Origin: Theobroma cacao
Taxonomy: Eukaryota > Streptophyta > Magnoliopsida > Malvales > Malvaceae
NCBI RefSeq assembly: GCF_000208745.1
Contig: NC_030852.1
Span: forward strand, 20,538,882-20,602,881
Length of the DNA stretch: 64,000 nucleotides
Direction: 5' to 3'
Part shown: positions 36,361-48,400 of the stretch, one piece after another
Layout of the letters: each line of letters starts with the position of its first letter
How positions within the stretch are numbered: position 1 is the stretch's first letter
The notes under the pieces: model-generated
What the model saw: only the letters and a program-made list of their open reading frames with translations
Database searches by the model: none
What the model was told of the DNA's origin: nothing
Made by a program: the position numbers and the translations under genes

Positions 36361-38222
36361 GCAAATGATAATAAAGGGATTTTCACATGCCACAAAATCC
36401 ATTCCTATCATATTGCACATCAAAGTGAACACATTGACAATAATCAAGTTTCTCATTATTCATTTCAATCACATATTATAATCATAAACTTTCTACCATA
36501 CTTCAGTGATCGTCATGTGCACTCCTTACTCACACACTTCAACATCATCATGTGTGCACTCCCTACTCGCACACTTCAACATCATCACATAACATTATTC
36601 ATCAATGCACAACATATATTCATATATATACATACCAACATAATATAGGAGCACATGGATTCATCTTTTTACACATTTCACATTTTCACAACATCAAAAC
36701 ATTTTATCAAGGCCTTGTTCCCATTCATAATTTAATGAAAAACCAAGTAAAATCATTTAAATGCTTCATCCCAACACATCTATTTCCCAAAAACACTTTG
36801 ATGCAAGTTCACTCACCGATATTTGTTGAATCTTTAATTGACTCTAACTTCGATTATTACTTCAAACGGACATGTGAGGCCTCGTTGGAACCTTGGTGGA
36901 CTTATAGTTGAACTCCTTTTCAAGAGTTTTCAAGCTACTATGGCAAGTCTCTCTTTCTCTCTCTTAAACTTCCAACTAGTGAGAAAAAGTGTTGAACAAA
37001 GACTTTTGAGGGTTTTAAGGTGGGTGAGTGAAAGAGCACAAAAGGTTCTATGAAAAAGTGCTCAAAAGCATGAAAATTGAAGCTAGAGAAAGAAAGTTAT
37101 GGAAGCTTTAAGGGAGGATTCCATGGAATATGAAGAAACGTGAGATGGGAGGAAGAAGAACAAGAAGCTGTTGGAAAATGAGGAAGCTGTTAGAGAAATG
37201 AGATATTTATAGCCTAAGCTTATCCAAACTTCACTTAAATTATGAAAATGCCCTTAAAAAGTTGGCTTTGTCTTCCTCCAATCCTTTATGCAATCTTTTT
37301 ACTCTTTTGACACTGAGATAAAGTCCATAATAGTTTAGAAATACTCGGGTTCACGAAAACTTAAAAATTTCAGCCCAAGATGAAAAATGACCATTTTACC
37401 CCTACCTTGAAAATCATCATTATTTCTATTGCCTTCATCATTTTATCCTTATTTTCATCATTCATTTATGTCTTAGGCCTAATTAGGCCTTAATAATATT
37501 AGAAAACCCACTTTTAGGAGCTCTTCAGGAAAATGACCAAACTACCCCTACTCCACATCATAGGGTCTACCTCCGCTACATGTTTGTGAAGGTCGAGATC
37601 TCACAATAAAGGTCTAGAAAGATCAATCTCTAATCATTGCCCAATTTTGTTGACTTCTAAAAATGTTATTTGGGGTCCTTTACCTTTCAAATTCTTAGAT
37701 TGTTGGCTAATAGACAAATATTTTGTGCTACAATCATTAAAAAGTGGAAGTTTCAAGACAGTCCAATCTTTTGTTTGAAAAAGGTTTTTTTTGAATCAAT
37801 GCAATAGGAAAGTATGTAGCCATGTGGATGAAAACATTGCTTGATTAGAAGAAAAAAATGGAGGGTTGGTCTTGCATTGGATATTCTAGGCATTTGACAA
37901 AGGTGGAAATTTAGTTAAAACGATATATTGTTTAAGAGTTATGGACAACTACTTGATATAAAGAATCTATGTTGACAAAAGGCTCAAATAAGGTGGCTAT
38001 GTAAAGGAAACAAGAACACAAGATTTTTCACTACAAAACCAAAGCTAAAGCTAGTGTAAATTATATGAGGAATGTTCAGGAAATGGGGTGTTAGATTTCA
38101 AACCCTAAGAAGGTAAAAGCAACTACCATTGAATATTTTAAAGAACTATATATTCGTGACTAGTGGTAAAGACAAGAGATAAATGGTTAGCCTTTTAAAA
38201 GCTAAGTATATGAGATGTGTTG

Positions 38223-41202
38223 TGTCACGACCCGGAACTCCCATAAAGCCCATGATAACTGCCGCGACGTCTCGATAGACATTCTTTACCCGAAATGTCA
38301 ATGGAAACCTCGCAAGGCTTAACATTAGTTTTTCTCGCTTCCCCTATGAGTATTAGTCACTAAAATTATGTTTTGAGAGATTATAAATATTTTTCAAATC
38401 AAAAAAATAGAAAAACAATTTTTTTCTTACAAGGGCATTTTGGTCATTTTTTCTCAAAAATCTTGAAATCCACTAAAAATGTAGTATGCAAGTACAAAAT
38501 ACATAATTCATAATCAAAAATAAGTTTAAACATCTAAAACCTTCATTTAAAATGAAATTATTACTATTAGAATAAAATAAAAATATTAAATAAAATACTC
38601 AATTTTCTCATAAAATAATATTTTTAAAACACTGCGTAAATAATTTTTACAGTGTAAAAGCAAAATAAATTCCTATATACAGTAATACAGATAACTAGAG
38701 TATGAAATTTAATTTACAGTGACATGTGGACCCCCAAATGACAAAAAATGAACGAAGGTTGCAAACCTACAGTTTTTGAGGAAGTAAAGTCGACTGTAGT
38801 CTTCGACGATATCAGCTATCTACAGTCTATACTGAGCCTGAAATGGGTGAAAATGAGGGTGGTGATATTATATAATCCTAGTGAGTAAACAGATACCATC
38901 TAAAATATCTAAAGCCGAGTAAATAGAGACAGATAAAATAGTTTAATATACTGTGATTCATCACCTTTCAACTCATTTCAATCAAATAAAATTAATTCAT
39001 ATAAATCGAGTAATCAACATGGTTTTGAATTTCTTAAAAGCTTTGGCTCGTGCCAAAATCATTCTTATACTCAGTTATCAGGGATACCTAGATCGAGGGC
39101 TATCCCAACCGAGTCTGCCAAGGCTGTTAAAAAGTTATGTATGCATAAATCATGTTTTTATTTTAAAAACATAGCCGTTCCTTGGCGTAAATGGAGTTCA
39201 TCATCAGGAGGTTGTTTGGCATGAAGTGAACTCTAAAGTTATACCTCAAGAGTTGCCCTACTCACCTCTCCAATCGAGGTAAAATGTAACAGGATTCCGT
39301 GCCCCTCTAATAGGCTGGTCCATAGAAAACACTCCCACTGCAGCAGGTTAAACCCACCATACAATAAAATTTTGACAGCATGACATGGCTAATATAATAC
39401 TATCCAGCCTGTAAATGTAAAACAGAGCAATTCATATAGTTCACAAAAACATAACCCAGCCAGTCATGCCAACACATTAGCATAAGCCATCAATTGAAAT
39501 CATAAATTTACAACATCTCAAGTGGTCTCCAGTTACTCTATTTTCAAACCATCATTCAATTTTAAAACAATTTTATAAAATCATTTTCATTAAATCACAT
39601 TTTGTTTATAAAATTGAAAAATTTATCATTTAATTCATTTTCCATGAAATTCACAAAATCGAATAAAACATACTTTAGATAATTAAGATGATGATAAGGT
39701 TACTTACAATATCAAGAGTAGAAATACTCCTACTCCCGGCCTTTGGTGTAATCTCTTTATCCTTATCAAATAGCTCACGACCTATACATCACACATGACA
39801 TAAAATTCAATAATTTGTGTCAATTTGTCATAAACTATTTTAGGCTCTCTAAATCTAAATGAATGCATGCGATGGGATGCAAAATGTCCGATTAATCGCT
39901 TAAATGTGATATTCGACCTAAGTCACACTATACTCGGTCTAATCGGTTAAAATCTCCAATTTAACTCCAAATCAATTCTTCTCACTTTCTCCACTCCAAT
40001 TATACCTAAATTACCTCAGTGACTGTGAATGAGATTCAATTTATTAGTCCTAGGTCAATAATCACACATGTCTATACGTTGAGCAAAAATTCAGATTTTC
40101 ACACCAAAATTTCCCATTTAATTTCTAGCCTCACCAAACATCAAATATCACCAAAATATCATGAAATATCATCAATTTCAGCCACAATATCCTCCATAAA
40201 AAATTTGGCCAATGAAGAACACATAAGGAATGGGTGATTTTCAAGCTTCATTCTTACACTAAACACCATAAATCATTGAAATCATCCATATAACTTAAAA
40301 TCCAATAAAACCATCACCAAACTCTCTCTCTCTCTAGAATTCGGCCTTCATGGGTTTCATCATGCCAACTCAATTTTCAGCCATGGAAATAAGAAAATAA
40401 AGTATGGGTATTCTAGATCTCAAGCAAAAATTGAAAAATCATACCTTATATTGCTTGATTCTTTGAAATTTCCACAATTTTTTCTTGAAATTCTCTTATA
40501 TAGGGTTTGTTGTAGTTTTTCCTTTCTTTCCTTTGTCTTGATCGAATATGGAGAAGAAGAATGGGATAAATATAGGCTGATTTTTATAAAAAATAATAAA
40601 ATATTCTTTCTTGACACGTGTCACATGCTTATTAGTCCATTTTTCTTTTTATACTTTAATAATTATGCTTCCATTCTCCACCACATGATTAGTCAAAGGT
40701 CAAAATGAGAATAAGGGAAGGCCATGTGCTGGACAAGTGTCTTGGTGGTGGAAAATTACTGTTTTGCCCCTAAGGTGGCAAAATTACCATTTTGCCCCTA
40801 TGCTCTAAAAATACAGGAATTACAACTTTTTCACTTATCAACCTCAAATTATATTCCAATGAGTCAAATGTGATCAATCTTGATCAAAAACTTCTTCCAA
40901 TATTCTAATTTTTTATCCTCAGGTGGCAAAATTACCATTTTGCCCCTAGATAGTGAAAATTTGATTTGACTCTAAATTGATCCTCGAACTCCGAATCACC
41001 ATTTTAAGTCATTCCTAAACTGTAAAATTTTGAATTTCACCTTAAAATCCCTATTTGACCTAGTTTGAGGCTTAGATCAACTTTATTGTACCTCTAAGTA
41101 CAATACCAACTTTTATCGATTTTTTGGCGCTCTCCTAGTATATAAACATGCTATCCATCACATGTATGTCCTGTCAAGTATTTTATAAGGTCGGGCTTTA
41201 CA
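38223..41202 (-). mobile_element. Solo LTR of the second gypsy-like family (2980 bp)
   Basis: On the plus strand it runs TGTCACGACCCGGAACTC to GGTCGGGCTTTACA. tgttg is duplicated perfectly at 38218-38222 and 41203-41207. It is the inverted relative of 24157-27129; for example the segment near 39185-39290 mirrors 26040-26170. It interrupts the LINE between endonuclease and reverse transcriptase regions. Confidence 0.92.
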
Positions 41203-41439
41203 TGTTGAGCTTTAAGGCACCTTTCATGATGGAAGATTCGAAGTTAGTGATGTGGGATTGTGATGGAACAAAAACATTGGGATTGAATGCTTCCAATTTT
41301 AATTTCTCTAAGAAATATTTTTAGGTGAAGAGCTATTGTGCTTTGTTTAGGGTTTTCAAATGGTAAGCTAGAAAAAGGCATCAATTCCTCTTTTATGAAT
41401 CTTATCCCAAAAGTTACCAGTCCATCTTCTGTGAAGGAT

Positions 41440-42000
41440 TTTTTTTACCTATCAATATGGTGAATTCACTATATAAATATCTTGGCAAAGATGTTGGTGA
41501 TAGGTTTAAATTGGTCATTAATAATGTGTTGAGTAATACCCAACGTGCCTTTTCTAGAGGCGAAAAAATAATGCATGGTATTCTTTATCTTAATGAGATT
41601 ATTCATAGCATGAAGAAGAAATTTTGGAATAAAGGTGGATTAGTCCTTAAAATGGATTTTGAAAAGGCATATTAGTTGTTTTATTAGCATATTTTTAGTG
41701 TTTGCAATGAAAAGGATAAGTTTAGGGATAATTGGTGACAATAGATCTTTGGATGCATCTCCATTATAAGAATGACTATGTTAGAAAATGCTTTGGGCAC
41801 AAAAGAGAGTGTTGGTACAAAATGGCAGAAATATCACAATACAAAATGGGATTTATTCCTTTTGTGTATCTTATTGTTCCACTTTAAGAAAATCTAAGAC
41901 GTCTTAGAACATGGGAACTAGTGGTAAGCAATTTCAAAAATAAGTTGACTTTATATGAAAGGAAATATCTATCCTTAGGGTGGATTTCTCTTATAAATTT
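41440..42000 (+). pseudogene. LINE reverse transcriptase remnant
   Basis: The frame at 41457-41675 reads MVNSLYKYLGKDVGDRFK, INNVLSNTQRAFSRGEKI and LVLKMDFEKAY, matching RT fingers and the first catalytic-Asp motif (DFEKAY). It stops at once after AY. Further RT motifs are blurred by frameshifts downstream; the second catalytic motif (YADD-type) is not seen. Confidence 0.82.
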
Positions 42001-42699
42001 TGTTTTGAACTCATTGCCTATGTATTATTTTATTAGTTCATTAGGAACTTAAAAGAGTGAATAGGAAACTTGAGTAGTTGAGGACAGCTTTTTTATGAGG
42101 GAAGTGGTGAGAAAAAGAGGAAAATTATTGTTTGTGTACTACTTATTCATTTTTCAAGCACTTAATAGAGTGACTACTAAACTATAGAAGTTAAGAAGAA
42201 TTTTCTTGGGGAGGTGATGAGAAAATGTTGCAAAGGTGAAATGGTCAATTTTATACAAACTGAAGGCATTATGAGGGTCAGGACTTTTTAATATATATCG
42301 TACAGACTGAGCTATGTTAAGAAAATGGTGGTGGCCTTATGAGGTTGGAAATGGGGTTTTATGAAAAAGGTATAGAAAATATGATGAAGGAAAATTACAT
42401 TGGTTGCACTATAACCAGCGTAAAGAGAAAATGTCAAACATGGAAAAAATATAATGAATTAAACAAAAATTGGAGTGGAGAAGTTGGTGAGTAGAAATGG
42501 AATGTAGGTGAATGATGGGATATGGACATAATGTATTCTTGTAGTTAGATAAATCGACAACGATCAATCCCGTTAGTGAAATGTTTTGAAAAATATTTTC
42601 TTTAGCCGTTTACAAGGAGATTTGAGCCAAAAATGCATGGAATGATGATGGATAGTTTAATTGACATTTTAGAAGGTAGCTTTTTAATGAGAGAGTTTT

Positions 42700-44000
42700 T
42701 CGTGTAGGAGCTCTTAACGAATATGAAGGATGCCTACTATAGGGAGAAAGACAATAAGTTAATATGGGAATTAAATGAGAAAGGCTCTTTCTTTGTTAAG
42801 AGATTCACAAACACTTTTGATAATCATTCAGTGCCTAAAGGACCAAAAAGTATAGTTCTTTTCGATTTGGAAATAAATTATTCCTCATAAAATTCAAAGC
42901 TTCTTGTGGTTAGCTATTTGGAATTGTATTCCTAATAAAAAAATTTTTAAACCTAGAGGTTTTCCTATTGATAACAACCAATGATTATGCATTTGTTGTG
43001 GCTTAATGAAGGAAGAGAGTGATTATATTCTTATTTCATGTTACTATCCATGGTTTGTTTGAAGATTCATTTTTAAATGGTGGGCACTATTAAAACTTAC
43101 TCCAATCTATGGAAATGTTCATTAAGTCTTGTGAAGATATAATATTTTTGGTATTTTGAAAAATAAAAAAGTGGTTAGAATTGTGTGGTGCTACCTTTTA
43201 GTCATTATGTATTACAAGGAATGATGTTGTGTTTAATGGAAAAAATGGGATGGAAAAGACATATTTTTTTATCATTAAGATGAAATCTATACTTTGGGTT
43301 AAGGTGATTATTGAAGGAATTGGTAGTATTGATGAATTAGAAATGTGGTTTGAGCCAAGGAATCCCTAATCTACTTCCATCAAAATTAAAAAAAAAAAAG
43401 AGCTTTCTGGATCTTTCAACAATAAATTGAACTTATATTTAACACTAATGGCTTTGTTAGAGGGAAACATGGTCATCGAGGGTTGTTATCAGATTCAAGT
43501 GGCTTTGTGCTTGGAATTTTCTTTGGTCCTCTCGAAATAAAGGATTATAACTTTGGTGATTAAAGTTGTTCTTAAAGTTTTTATTTCATTGTCGTGGATT
43601 TGAAATAGGTCTCTTATTGTTGAATTTGATTCCAAAATGGATATATCTTGGGTATGCAGCATAAAATCAAGACTATAGGACAAATGGTACATTTTGAATG
43701 AAATTGAAAGTTTAAGGAAAACTATTAGTGATCTCGTCTCTGTGCATACTTTTAGCGAAGTTAATGCTTTTTTCGATTCTTTAGCTGAATTTGATATTGA
43801 TAAACCAGATATGTTTTATGATTGGTGGTGGTATAGTTTATGGACAAAATGCTTTTTGTGAGGCAAATGGCATGGTATGTGGATTCTTTTGTAAAAGCTG
43901 TTGTGGATAGAGATTGTTTTAATGTAATGGTATCTATCTTTGAAGTTTATTTGCTAGTTGATTTTTTTTTTCTTTTATGATGTCCTACAATATAAGTGAT
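42700..44000 (+). pseudogene. LINE C-terminal Cys-rich and RNase H-like remnant
   Basis: At about 42840-43050 a region with W, C and H residues fits the zinc-binding RVT-associated domain of plant L1 ORF2. At 43430-43880 traces such as LIVEFDSKMDISWV and EVNAFFDSLAEFD match the C-terminal RNase H-like domain found in many plant L1 elements. Several stops and shifts are present. Confidence 0.65.
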
Positions 44001-44120
44001 TAATATATTTGATTATGTTTGTTTCTTATTTGCGGTGTTGTTCTTTCTTAGTGTGTTTTGGTGTTTTGCTAGAATTGAGAGTGAAACATTTTATTTCTCT
44101 CATTGTACAACTTAAGATGT

Positions 44121-44153
44121 TTCAATAAAAAACTGACTTCGCAAAAAAAAAAA
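44121..44153 (+). other. LINE 3' end: polyadenylation-type signal and A run
   Basis: AATAAA lies about 15 bases before an 11-12 base A run that closes the LINE homology. I could not match a target-site duplication on the 5' side. Confidence 0.7.
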
Positions 44154-44924
44154 GTATTGAACAAAATAAAATTAAAGTTAAGGATTTGAAGCCCCAAAAT
44201 GCAAAAAAAAGGGTTATTCAACATTGAAATTTTTGTCAATTGTTTTGGTAAAATTTGTTTATTTATTTAATTTTCAAATTTAATAGATCTATTTCATTTT
44301 AATCATGAACTTTAAAAAAACTACCTAATTGATAGTAGATCAACACTTCATTAGAAGAACAAGTTATAATAGAAGTGAAGTTTCTTACAAACAAACTAAA
44401 TACTTATATCTAGTTGCCTATGAAATCATACTACATATTTTGACAATAATAGAATTGATCCCATTCTAGCAAAACAACACTAGAAAAAGTACAAAAACAA
44501 GACCTAGCATCACCGCATAACAACCAAATTTACTAGATAGCCTTGTACAAATATAAACAAAATAGAATTGCACCAACAAAACCACTTAGTGCACTCGCGC
44601 GCATATAATAAATTTCTACAACCTTGCCATAATACCCGATCATCATAAAAATAGCACAAAATATATACAGGGGTTTTTACCGTTACCACACCACCACATT
44701 TAATCATACTAGCTTCTTAAAACATATGAATAAGTTTAGAGGCATGTCATTATCACCCTAGTCCAGCACCACCAATAAGTTGTTTGATCTGTAGACTCAT
44801 TCCTTTGTCATATCATTCACTTCATGTGGAGTATGTTGAATCCCCCAAAAATTGATTTTTGATCCCAAATAATCAATCTACAAGATATGCAGTCTTAACT
44901 TACATGGAAAGGAGTTAGGCTTTA
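44154..44924. other. Unassigned AT-rich sequence
   Basis: No retroelement protein trace, tandem repeat or LTR homology is visible in these 771 bp. It is the longest stretch without assignment and is a candidate for single-copy DNA left of the LTR at 44925. Confidence 0.45.
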
Positions 44925-45184
44925 TGTCCCATCCCATTTTATGGTGGAACATGACCGACGCGTGAACTTAGATGGGTATAGCCCACTAGGCCCAAGCAAG
45001 CCTCTTTATCATTCATCATTAAACATTCATCAATGCGGAACCATACATAAACATCCTTAGGCATACAATATCAACTCATGCAGACCATCATACGCAACAT
45101 TACACATATATGGAACTTCTCAACATATTAGTGTAAATGCAACATTTTATATATAGTTAGAATGCCACATTTCTAGGGCAATTA

Positions 45185-46228
45185 CGATTTCTATTAATTA
45201 ATTGGACAAGGTAGCGACTCATATAGTCTAGTGAGGAAATTCAAGCTAAAATTGACTTCTTTCTCCACCCAACTTGGCCTAACTTCAAAATCTATAAAAA
45301 CAACCTTTCCAAAGACTTAAAGGGGGATGAAAAAAAAACACCAGATTGACATTTAAGAGTCAAGCTACAGAGTCATTGAAGCTAAAAAGATTTTCAACGA
45401 TTCAAGGAGATTTGGAGATCAAGAATACAATTCTTGAGTTTTTCTATATTTTCTTTTATTCTCTTATTTTCTTGGTTTTGTTTTTAATGTTTAAATTTTA
45501 TTCAATGATAATGTATGACTTGATGGAGAACTAAGCTTTTAATCTAAGATTATGATTGAATTTAATATATAATCTGAATTATTTATCTATCTTTTGCTAA
45601 TGTTTGATGGATTTAGGTTGTTTATTTTATTCTGTTCTTAATGCTTCTAATTGCCTGATCACCAATTATATTGAATTGGAAACCTAGGTTAAACCTTAAC
45701 GAAGGAGATTTAGGTAGACCTTGAATAGAATAGTGTATGATCGAATACACTTAGTTAATTAGGTGGTTTGATTTGTATATAGGGTAGACATACACCTATA
45801 AGCCATACGTAGCAAGGATTAGAGCACAAACTTAATGAATCTTTCTTCAATTTAATTTGCATAGACATATAGTAAATTAATTGAGATAGGTATTTTTATG
45901 AGAAACTTGACAAAGACTTGTAAATAAATTAGGACTCTAGGTTAGCAACTTAAACCATTAAACTGAGTTAAGAGAGAGAGAGAATAATCAGATGAAGTAT
46001 TGAGGGGTATTATAATCTTAGGTCTGGTTATTAAGTGAGTTTTATTTACCATTTAATTTTAGTTTTAGTTTATTAGTTTTAATTTTGCTTTTTAATAATT
46101 TTAAATTGTTTGGATAAGATTAGAGTGTTATAATTTTAGTAGTTAATAGTAAGAATTACAACAATTCTCCGTGGAAATGATACTCTATGCATTACTATAT
46201 TACTTGTTAATGATATGTGCGCTTGCGT
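45185..46228 (+). repeat. Fragment of the third LTR-like repeat
   Basis: It aligns with 4240-5190: AACCTAGGTTAAACC, GACTCTAGGTTAGCAACT, TGAGGGGTATTATAATC, then GATACTCTATGC near the 3' end. It ends around GAGAAATCAACA (46228). It lies inside the minus-strand LTR 44925-48400; both ends are approximate. Confidence 0.55.
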
Positions 46229-46454
46229 GAGAAATCAACAAGAATAAGCAAGAGAATAAGAGTTTTTCATAACCATGCAATTATAAATACATATGATTCA
46301 TAAATTCAACATCATTTCCATAATGATCATGAAACATAGCATTCAATCATCCTCTGAATAACATTGCATGGAAAGCATTTTTGCATAAATCATTGGAAAC
46401 CATATAATCTTGAAAACCTCTTTAAAATCACTTGAGAAACCATTTCTACAACAA

Positions 46455-46640
46455 TTCTATCGATACACTCTGGAATGTATCAATACATGCAAGGAGTCTA
46501 TCGATACATTATGAAATGTATCGATGCATGCAAGGAGTTTATCAATACCTTTGGGAAAGTATCGATACATTTCACACAATATATCACCAGTGGCATTCTG
46601 TTGAAAATGTATCGATACTTTTGCCACAGAATCCAATTTT
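46455..46640. repeat. TGTATCGATACA palindrome cluster, LTR 3' half
   Basis: About six copies of a palindrome centred on ATCGAT, including TATCGATAC at about 46458, 46499 and 46559, with variants such as GTATCGATGCA. Copies are 20-45 bp apart. They replace the CTCGCTGCAGCGAG cluster of the sister LTRs. Confidence 0.88.
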
Positions 46641-48269
46641 CTAGGCATTTTCCTAGATTTAAACCATTCATAAGTGTTTCTAGCATTGAGGGATCATTCT
46701 TAAGCTAAGGTTTTATCTAACTAGGCCAATATCACCACATTAAAGTGTGAATAACATCATCAATATTTATATAATCATAAACTATGCATTTAAGCATAAA
46801 TCATGAGGCAATACTCATTCATTCATTTTTTTAACCCATTAATCTTATTCATCATAATATTCTAACTATGAGTGGGTCTAGCCCATTCTGACGAATAGTG
46901 GTTTAACCCCTACTGTTTTGGGTTCCTAGTGCGCTCTTGTGAATGGCACATCAACCTCATCCACGATCTATTAAGTGGTCCCACCCCACTCAGGCAAGTA
47001 ATGGACAAAGTCTTGACTACCATCTGACTCACCTCATGTGAACAATCATCAAAGCTGTGTGAGTGGCACATCGGCCTCACTCACTATTATCATATGATCT
47101 CTTAACTGTAGGATCGGTCTCATCCTTAGCTTGCATCATGAACATATAACATTTTCATAAACTATCATCGTACTTAGCCCGTAACATATATGACTATCTC
47201 AACATATACATCTCAAGGCATACATTTCATAACCTCATAAATCACTTACATGATTTGCTCATAGTGTATATGACTATCTCAACACATACATCTTATGGCA
47301 TACATGTTACAATCTCAAAAAGGAAACTCATGCATCCAACATTCTTTTCATGCTACATCGTATAATGTTCATACATTAACCATAGAAATTTCTCATACCC
47401 ACACTAGCTGGAAGGCCGAAGTAATCGAGTGGACTACAAACATAAAAAGGTTTGTCCCTCTTTGTTGAAAACTAGTACATAGTAGCATATTTACATACTT
47501 AGTAGACTCGTAAACAATTTGAAAATCATTGTGTCACACATATCACAATCTTTATCAAATCAAGTCATTTGAACATTTCCTTGAAAACTTCATGAAACCT
47601 TATAGTTCTAATCTTGTAATAAACCATTTATGGGTATAGGTTTTCAACATGCTTAAACAACCATTTCCATAAAAACCATGCTAACTTTACATATTAAAAT
47701 ACTTGAAAAGGTGTATCCACTCACCTAATTGGAGAGTTAATTCTTAGCTCCAATCACAACTTCGTTTTGGCATTATTCGTGGAGTTTTCAAGTGTTCCTA
47801 TCATACAATAATAATTACGATCATTTCCTAGAATAAAGATTTCATAATAATCATTCTAGGTACTTTCGAAACTATTTTAGCTAAACTACTTTTGTAGCTA
47901 AAACCCATGTTTAGAAACCCATAAATCTTCCATCCTTACTTTAGGGAGCTTAGATGCTTAAGAAAATCACAAAGCCTTTAAGATTTAATCACCAATAGAA
48001 AATCTAGGCAACAAAATCATATTTTCAAAAATTAGTAATCAAGATTTAAAGTTTCCAAAGCTTAAAAATGTCACCTTTTTCATAACAACTCAAAACCACA
48101 TCATTTAATTATCAAAAATGAAGATTTGAGTTAAAAATGAGTTAGAAGAGCTCAAGCATAGGTATTTTACCTTGCAAATGCGGTTGAGGGTTGCCAACTC
48201 TCAAAAAATGTGATATATTTATGAGCAAGGGTGTGAAAATACGTTTTTACCCCTTTTATTTTTTTGAAA

Positions 48270-48400
48270 TCGACGAAATGTATCAATACATTTGGTTTTG
48301 GGAAAATGTATCGATACATTATGAACATGTATCGATACATGTTCATCAGAAACCCTTTCTAGGCTAAATGTATCGATACATCATGAACATGTATCGATAT
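48270..48400. repeat. TGTATCGATACA palindrome cluster with a 26-bp perfect palindrome
   Basis: Five copies lie in 130 bp. The longest is a perfect 26-bp palindrome at 48321-48346, centred on ATCGAT and bounded by ATGAACAT and its complement. The last copy (about 48385-48400) is cut by the start of the LTR at 48401. Confidence 0.93.

Larger units (their letters stand above)
35330..37605 (-). mobile_element. Solo LTR of the chromovirus family (2276 bp)
   Basis: It begins with a mutated TGTGATAGACC at 35330 (others have TGTCACA) and ends GATCTCACA at 37605. ataaa is duplicated perfectly at 35325-35329 and 37606-37610. It is the shortest complete copy. It holds palindromes, the 180-bp module (36066-36240), and a two-unit remnant of the minisatellite near 36505-36590. 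It interrupts the LINE endonuclease region. Confidence 0.92.
35150..37760 (+). pseudogene. LINE endonuclease C-terminal remnant, interrupted by a solo LTR
   Basis: Around 35205-35329 traces of LHLNGKK and LSLKWLI appear. The frame then jumps across the LTR at 35330-37605 and resumes with GLERSISNHCPILL and FKFLDCWLIDKYFV. The family motif at this point is SDHCPI; here the Asp is Asn, so a catalytic residue of the endonuclease is lost. The nick-making endonuclease normally starts target-primed reverse transcription. Confidence 0.72.
34845..44153 (+). mobile_element. Degenerate L1-type LINE, split by two solo LTRs
   Basis: LINE sequence occupies 34845-35329, 37606-38222 and 41203-44153. In order it gives endonuclease C-terminal motifs, reverse transcriptase motifs, a Cys-rich region and an RNase H-like domain, then an AATAAA near 44121 and an A run at 44139-44150. 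This is the order of plant L1-type ORF2. Many stops and frameshifts make it an old copy. The 5' end is at or left of 34845 and may be truncated. The two nested LTRs carry clean TSDs within LINE sequence. Confidence 0.82.
44925..48400 (-). mobile_element. Chromovirus-related LTR with TATCGATA palindromes, split and 5'-truncated
   Basis: At 44925 the inverted LTR 3' end begins (TGTCCCATCCC, then CATGACCGACGCG and GCCCAAGCAAGCCTC). The LTR continues after an inserted repeat (45185-46228) as 46229-48400. A degenerate short-repeat region (46860-47130) lies at the place of the minisatellite. A conserved LTR segment lies near 47300-47760, and palindromes occur at 46455-46640 and 48270-48400. It is cut at 48400, where another LTR starts in the opposite direction. 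No TSD can be checked. Confidence 0.75.
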
